A DNA stretch of 64,000 nucleotides, taken from assembly GCF_043641665.1 (NCBI RefSeq), contig NC_092181.1, positions 5,301,921 through 5,365,920 of the forward strand. The letters are read 5' to 3'. The notes beneath the pieces are model-generated. The model was not told where the DNA came from. It did no database searches and saw nothing but the letters and a program-made list of their open reading frames with translations. This DNA is from Enoplosus armatus. Its lineage: Eukaryota > Chordata > Actinopteri > Centrarchiformes > Enoplosidae. Below are positions 59,218 to 64,000 of this stretch, one piece after another (position 1 is the stretch's first letter; the number at the start of each line of letters is the position of its first letter). Position numbers and translations under genes: made by a program.

Positions 59218-61948
59218 AGAAGTGGCCGAGGGACTGAGGCAGGTGACACAAACAAAGACTTTGTTTGCCCATTAGAACACCTGTGCACATTATCTACAGA
59301 GATGCTCATTATGTGTGTGTGAGGAGCAGAGTGAATGTATATTGAATGGATTTGGCTTAATGTCCATACAAACACATAATAGGCATGTAAGGGAGCATCT
59401 GTGGGTGATTCACAAATCATATCTCAGATTTCACAGCGCTGAAACGGACTAATGAAATGATTTCAAAAGCCCTGTTTGCAATTTCACACTTCGATCATCA
59501 TGTTTGGTCTTGTTATTGGTTAGTAATAAAGAAGACTACATTTGTACAGTAGCTTCTTACTGCTATGCACAAATAGCAATAGTTCAAATATGCGTGCAAA
59601 ATGCAAGGAACAAAAACAAAACAGTCAGCTATAATCCGAGCAAAATACCTGTGCTGCTGACTGCATTAATGTTTAGAGCTGACTTTGCAAAACTCAGGGA
59701 CTATATTGGACTGCCAGCAAACAAATGAGCAATATTAATAAAAGAGCAAAAACAAAACAGAGGGGGAAAAGAGCTTATCAGTTACACACAGGTTTTTAAA
59801 GATGCTTTTTTTTTTTTTTTATTCCTGTTTTTAAAGAGCATAATGCTAGTACAGTAGTTCTTTATTTTCAGATTAGCTACACTTACTAGCGGCATTAAAA
59901 CATAACTTTTGAAAGAGGAAATAACACACTCTCACATCACTCCTCATCTTACATATCAGAATTCATAACAAATAAAACAATCGGGGGGAAAAACATCCAA
60001 GTTATGTTCCTTTTTCCAGAGAAAATCAGTGAGGAGTATGAAAGTTTGCAGGTAGTAGAAATGCTACCGTTACTACTTGCAGGCTAGCGGTTCACAGTGC
60101 TGACAGTGTTATAGTGTTGCAAATGTATCTTCCCCACCAATCTGTATCCCCTATTCTGTTACTCCACTGCCTCTGCCACCTCTGCTGCATCCCTGCTAGG
60201 CTAAGCTAGCAGTTCAGCACTGCTTGCCATTTTGGACGATAATAGATGCTTCAGGTCGTGCAAGCAAAACACGAGCCGTTACCGGCCGGTATAGACGTCA
60301 AAAGGAGTCTTACATATTTAGCTATGATTCTATGAATTCTATGTGACTAAGGTGTCCATAGTTTCACACATGCATGCACTGGGCTTTTTTCATGCAGACA
60401 AATCAGTGTTGAATTCAGATACATGGTGCGTTTCGTATGTTTTTAGGTGATAACGAGTGGGACAGAACATGACAAACGTAAGTGTTGAAAACAAGTATAG
60501 TATTGTAATTTTTATTTTACAAATTGTAGTGAAAACCGGGACATTTTCGTGTTTTACAGATTTCTGTCAGGACGGGGGACACCCAGCTTGAAACCGGGAC
60601 AATCCCGGGACGTCTGGTCACGTCATTTTATACTGTCAAAAACGCAGTGGTTTAGAATGAGGAACACTGGAGAAATAATATGATAGGCAGGTGGAAGTGT
60701 CAGTGGTTGCTGGGTTCGAATGCATTTTTTAAATTTGTTTCGGGTTAGGGCATTAGGGTGCTCTTGAAATAGCTCTTGCTGTGTGCTCTTTATGTTTTAA
60801 CATTTACTATTTTTCCTCAGTTTGCCACAGTGGATGCTGTTCATCAAAAATATTCTGGCTGTAAGACCCATGTTAATGGTTGAATGCAGATTCTCTCTTC
60901 TCACCTAGGACAAAGGTAGAAGCAGGTATATGTTAGGAAGGATGTTCTACAATTGGAACATCATTTCCTGAAAATGACCATCCGCCGCTGTGTTATGGAT
61001 CAGAACAGCAGTGCGTGTCCTTGCTGCATTTTCTCACTTCTGGACGCTCAAATGGATTTGTAGAGTCGGGTAAGGTAGACTTTTGATAGACGGATGGAGT
61101 TGCAGGTGGAGGGGGAGTAAAAAGCAAAAAGGAGAAAATAGAATAAGACAAGCACAAGGAAAGGGCCGGTGATTTGTGAGAAAAAATAAATAAATATTTG
61201 AAGGTTGTTGCACGGTAATAGAGGATAGCTGGTGAGTCCTCTGCCATATATGAGATAGGAGAGGTGGGTGAAAGGCAAGATCAGTGGTCAGGCCATGCAG
61301 AAGAAAAGAAAATCATGAGTCCAAACAAGCCAGAATGGAAGATAAAGCCATTATAGAATCCATGCTGTTCACGGTCTTCTCCCTCACAAGTTCTACACAC
61401 ATACACGCCTAAGCTATGCCTTAAAACATAAATGAGTGAGACAGTATTGTAGGTGTTGTGCAGGAGGCATTTCCTTTGAGATGTCAAGGTGATCCGGTAG
61501 TCGGTTTCATCTTTAACTGTGTTCATTTATTCATTCTATCATTTTCTTTACCCATATTTAGTGGGATGTGAGGAGCTGCAGCCTATTCCAGTTTACACTG
61601 AGAGGATGACAGAAAGACATCCTTGTGATGCTGCTCTGGGTCTGCCTGTTCTGGCCTGGTTGTTGTTTGTCTCTGTCCTCCTAATAGGCTCCTGGTGTTT
61701 TACTCATCAGACGGAGGTCGGAGCACCTGAGGCCAGTTCTCCACAGCTATGGGTTCCTGGCCTCAGATATTAGGACTGGAGGCTGTTTCCCCTCACGTAC
61801 CGCGAGACGGAGTTTGTGTTGCTTAAAGTAGACCTTAACAGTACCCTCAAATCAAACTTCTCACCCCTCCATACACACATACAGTAAGCGCTGTAGCTGA
61901 CTCTACTGACTTCAGCATCTTATTGTTCGTGGCTGTGTTTTCTTTAAA

Positions 61949-62190
61949 CAAAATGTGAGGTGAAAAGCAAATCGTATCGAAACGCCAACACAACCCTGCT
62001 AGCTGGGAGAAGAGAGAGCCAGACCTGACACATCCAGCCCTCTTATATGGCAATCAGGAGCAGTTGATTCAGGTGCGGCTCATCCACCTGACACACACCT
62101 GCCACTCAGTCTGCCTCCGACACAGGAGCAGGAAGCACACAGGAAAAACACGTATGAGGAGCCACAAACAAGAGACACCAGACACACTAA
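61949..62190 (+). repeat. Unclassified dispersed repeat, copy 2 of 2
   Basis: Direct-orientation relative of 40609-40860, at roughly three-quarters identity by eye. It begins CAAAATGTGAGGTGAAAAGC and ends around GAGCCACAAACAAGAGACAC. No terminal repeats or coding capacity were recognised. Confidence 0.8.
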
Positions 62191-63179
62191 ATATGAAATC
62201 CTACAATTTGCAAAACTTCTTCAATTATCTAATCAGTACCAGAATGCATACGTCTTTACATTTAATACTTTCGCTGTACTGAAGGACATCACAATTATCA
62301 CCCCCTACTTTTGGCCAATTCAAAAATTGAAATACCCTGTGCCACTCCCTAAAAGTACTCTTCCACACCCCCTCTGCGACCTTGGTACCTGTAGGAGCGT
62401 TTTAAGAGAGAGATAGAAGAAGGCACAAATAAAGTCAACATCAGCAATTACACGCTAATGCAATTAGAAGGCGCGAGAAAGGGAAGGGCTCTCTTAGCGG
62501 GAGGAATGATTACAGGCAGCGGCAGGACATCTGACCATTGTAAGACAGACTTGAACCTATCCTTTAATGTTGTGACACAGCTTATATGACAGCTCCCTTC
62601 ATTTTGGACTCCAGTTTCCCTCAAAAGGGAGCAGTCGAGTCAATGGCGTCGAGTTTCAATTCCATTGCCTTTTAGAAATGCTGGTGTGAGAGAGCCCCAA
62701 CACAGATAATCACATTCTATAAAGAGTGGTAAGAAAAAAACAGATCGACATATCTATCTCTGTCCTTCTCTGGCTCACGTGTTTCATGAATAAGAGAAAA
62801 TGAATATTAATCCTGAAGGAGAACAGCAGTGAATAGGTAACAAAAGCGCTACTGGTATGCTCCAGGGCAGTTTGGTCTGTGCTAGCGAGGATTTCTAGTC
62901 GTACCTTAGTGAATGTAGCCTGTTCAATCCATAATGAGTGATGCCATAAAAAAAAAAGTGTCATTGAATCAATGCGTTACAGAGGCTGGAATAATTGCAA
63001 ACATACTATCATCACACATAGTACAGAGATAACAAACCACACGCTGCTTACTGCGAATAATAGTTGGAGTACAGTACCATTCCTGAATGTAGTCAGTCAG
63101 TCAATCTATCTTGAGTCAATTACTCTGTGCATCGAAGCAACATACTGCAGCGGGAAGGCTGCAGCTGAAGAGAGGTAAA

Positions 63180-63480
63180 GCCATGCAGACATAATTGGGA
63201 GGGCTGGAGAATGTGACGGGGAAATTTCTGCTTAAATCCCAGTTGTTTCATGCTAATATAGAGCTCATTTGGCGGTAACAGCCGATATTACCATTAATCA
63301 ATCCACAAAGTGTCTGTACTTGTCATGAAGTGTAATTTGGAATGACAGCTTAGTATTGATTCTCTCTTCTTTGCAATTTTGAGAGAAAATTGTTTATACC
63401 GAGGGAACTACGCTACATCACAGGAGTGAATCGCTAATCAAGAAAGCAGCTTATTTTGAGTGCACAGTGAGACACCTCTA
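63180..63480. other. Candidate conserved non-coding element
   Basis: Complex, repeat-free sequence with TTACCATTAATCAATCCACA (near 63288) and TTTCATGCTAATATAGAGC (near 63246). The call is based only on composition and absence of other explanations. Confidence 0.25.
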
Positions 63481-63855
63481 CATTATTCCCTAAAGGGCAG
63501 TAGAGGGTCACCAGCTTGCAATATTTCATGTAATTCATTAAAGCATCATTCTAAATGTGTATGTAAATGAATCAATAAATACATTCAGTATTCTATAAAT
63601 CACAAAACATTAGGGTTAATTGTAATATCTCCACCAATTAACAGACAAACTCATATCCAGCATTCCTTGGGATGTGTGTATAGCTTGCTGACATTATCAA
63701 GCTCTTTTGAAATGGGAATATCAAGGAACAAAGCTTCTTGTAGACAGTTGCCAGTGAACAGGAGGGAATCCTTTGATAAGTGCAGTGAGTCGCTCTTTGA
63801 GTTTAACTCTCTCTGTGAGTGGAAACTCTTTGAGTTTTAAACTTTTAGCGCGCGC

Positions 63856-63880
63856 AAAAAAAAAAAAAAAAAAAAAAAAA
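63856..63880. repeat. Poly(A) tract, 25 bases
   Basis: A perfect A25 run preceded by AGCGCGCGC. No SINE or LINE body was recognised upstream. Confidence 0.95.
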
Positions 63881-64000
63881 GACTCCACTTGCAGTTCTCC
63901 ACAGTACACAAAAAGTTCAGACTTCATGTGAGGGAATACAAAACGAGGCAAGAGCAGTTCCGCTGGAGCAAGTCGGCAACCTATTCACTGTTTGTTGAGT

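Larger units (their letters stand above)
55691..61948. other. Non-coding stretch, no gene seen
   Basis: Contains a hAT-like MITE piece, several microsatellites, a T15 run at about 59806-59820 and a segment at about 60530-60620 (AAACCGGGACA ... GGGACAATCCCGGGACGTCTGGTCAC) that resembles an old vertebrate DNA-transposon end from memory. No exon recognised. Confidence 0.45.
62191..64000. other. Non-coding stretch, no gene seen
   Basis: Contains complex AT-rich sequence at about 62400-62560 and 63180-63480 that may be conserved non-coding DNA. A 25-base A-run (63856-63880) directly follows GCGCGCGC. A short direct repeat, CTCTTTGAGTTT, lies at about 63793 and 63827. No exon recognised. Confidence 0.5.

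Noticed and set aside
63720..63951. 76-codon minus-strand frame at the window end
   Set aside because: Depends on the A25 run read as poly-Phe; no other support.

Overview
This is a 64 kb piece of vertebrate nuclear DNA, almost certainly from a ray-finned fish and probably a spiny-rayed (acanthomorph) teleost. The evidence is dense (CA)n/(GT)n microsatellites and a mix of old transposons: a Rex3 (RTE) tail, L2/Rex1-like LINEs, fish-type L1 ORF1/ORF2 fragments, a PIF/Harbinger transposase, a hAT-like 'AAGTAAAAGTA' MITE, TTAA-flanked MITEs and a tRNA-derived SINE. There is no operon structure. Most long open frames are read-throughs of microsatellites or transposon remnants.

Only one convincing host gene is visible. 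It has three exons (17629-17658, 18065-18481, 18611-18898) and encodes a 244-residue coiled-coil protein with a Lys/Glu-rich tail. A TATA-like box lies about 100 bp upstream of the start. All splice junctions are phase 0 with good GT-AG signals. A C-rich 30-bp minisatellite lies directly after the stop codon. I do not recognise the family.

Layout. 1-11.8 kb: non-coding DNA with microsatellites, one old TIR element near 4 kb and some sequence that could be conserved non-coding DNA. 11.8-15.7 kb: a LINE graveyard (endonuclease fragment on -, L1 ORF1 on -, two RT fragments on +). 16.8-20.1 kb: the host gene between two copies of an unclassified interspersed repeat. 22.8-26.4 kb: two nearly identical 206-bp TTAA-flanked MITEs in opposite orientation. 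28.2-28.4 kb: a tRNA-derived SINE on -. 30.9-32.4 kb: an internally deleted L1 on -. 35.2 and 56.2 kb: pieces of the same hAT-like MITE family. 40.3-41.6 kb: a nest in which a TIR element holds a LINE fragment, which holds a third repeat with a relative at 62 kb. 43-45 and 50-53.5 kb: microsatellite-rich DNA. 51.1-51.5 kb: a 399-bp MITE. 53.9-54.4 kb: Rex3 on -. 54.6-55.7 kb: a broken Harbinger transposase with a putative 61-bp intron. 55.7-64 kb: mainly unannotatable non-coding DNA.

The long stretches without genes, several of them AT-rich with homeodomain-like TAAT words, resemble a gene-poor regulatory landscape or a very large intron. No flanking gene can be named from this window. No alignment or database search was possible. 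Family names rest on recognised protein motifs, visible terminal repeats and memory of fish repeat consensus sequences, and confidence is set accordingly.
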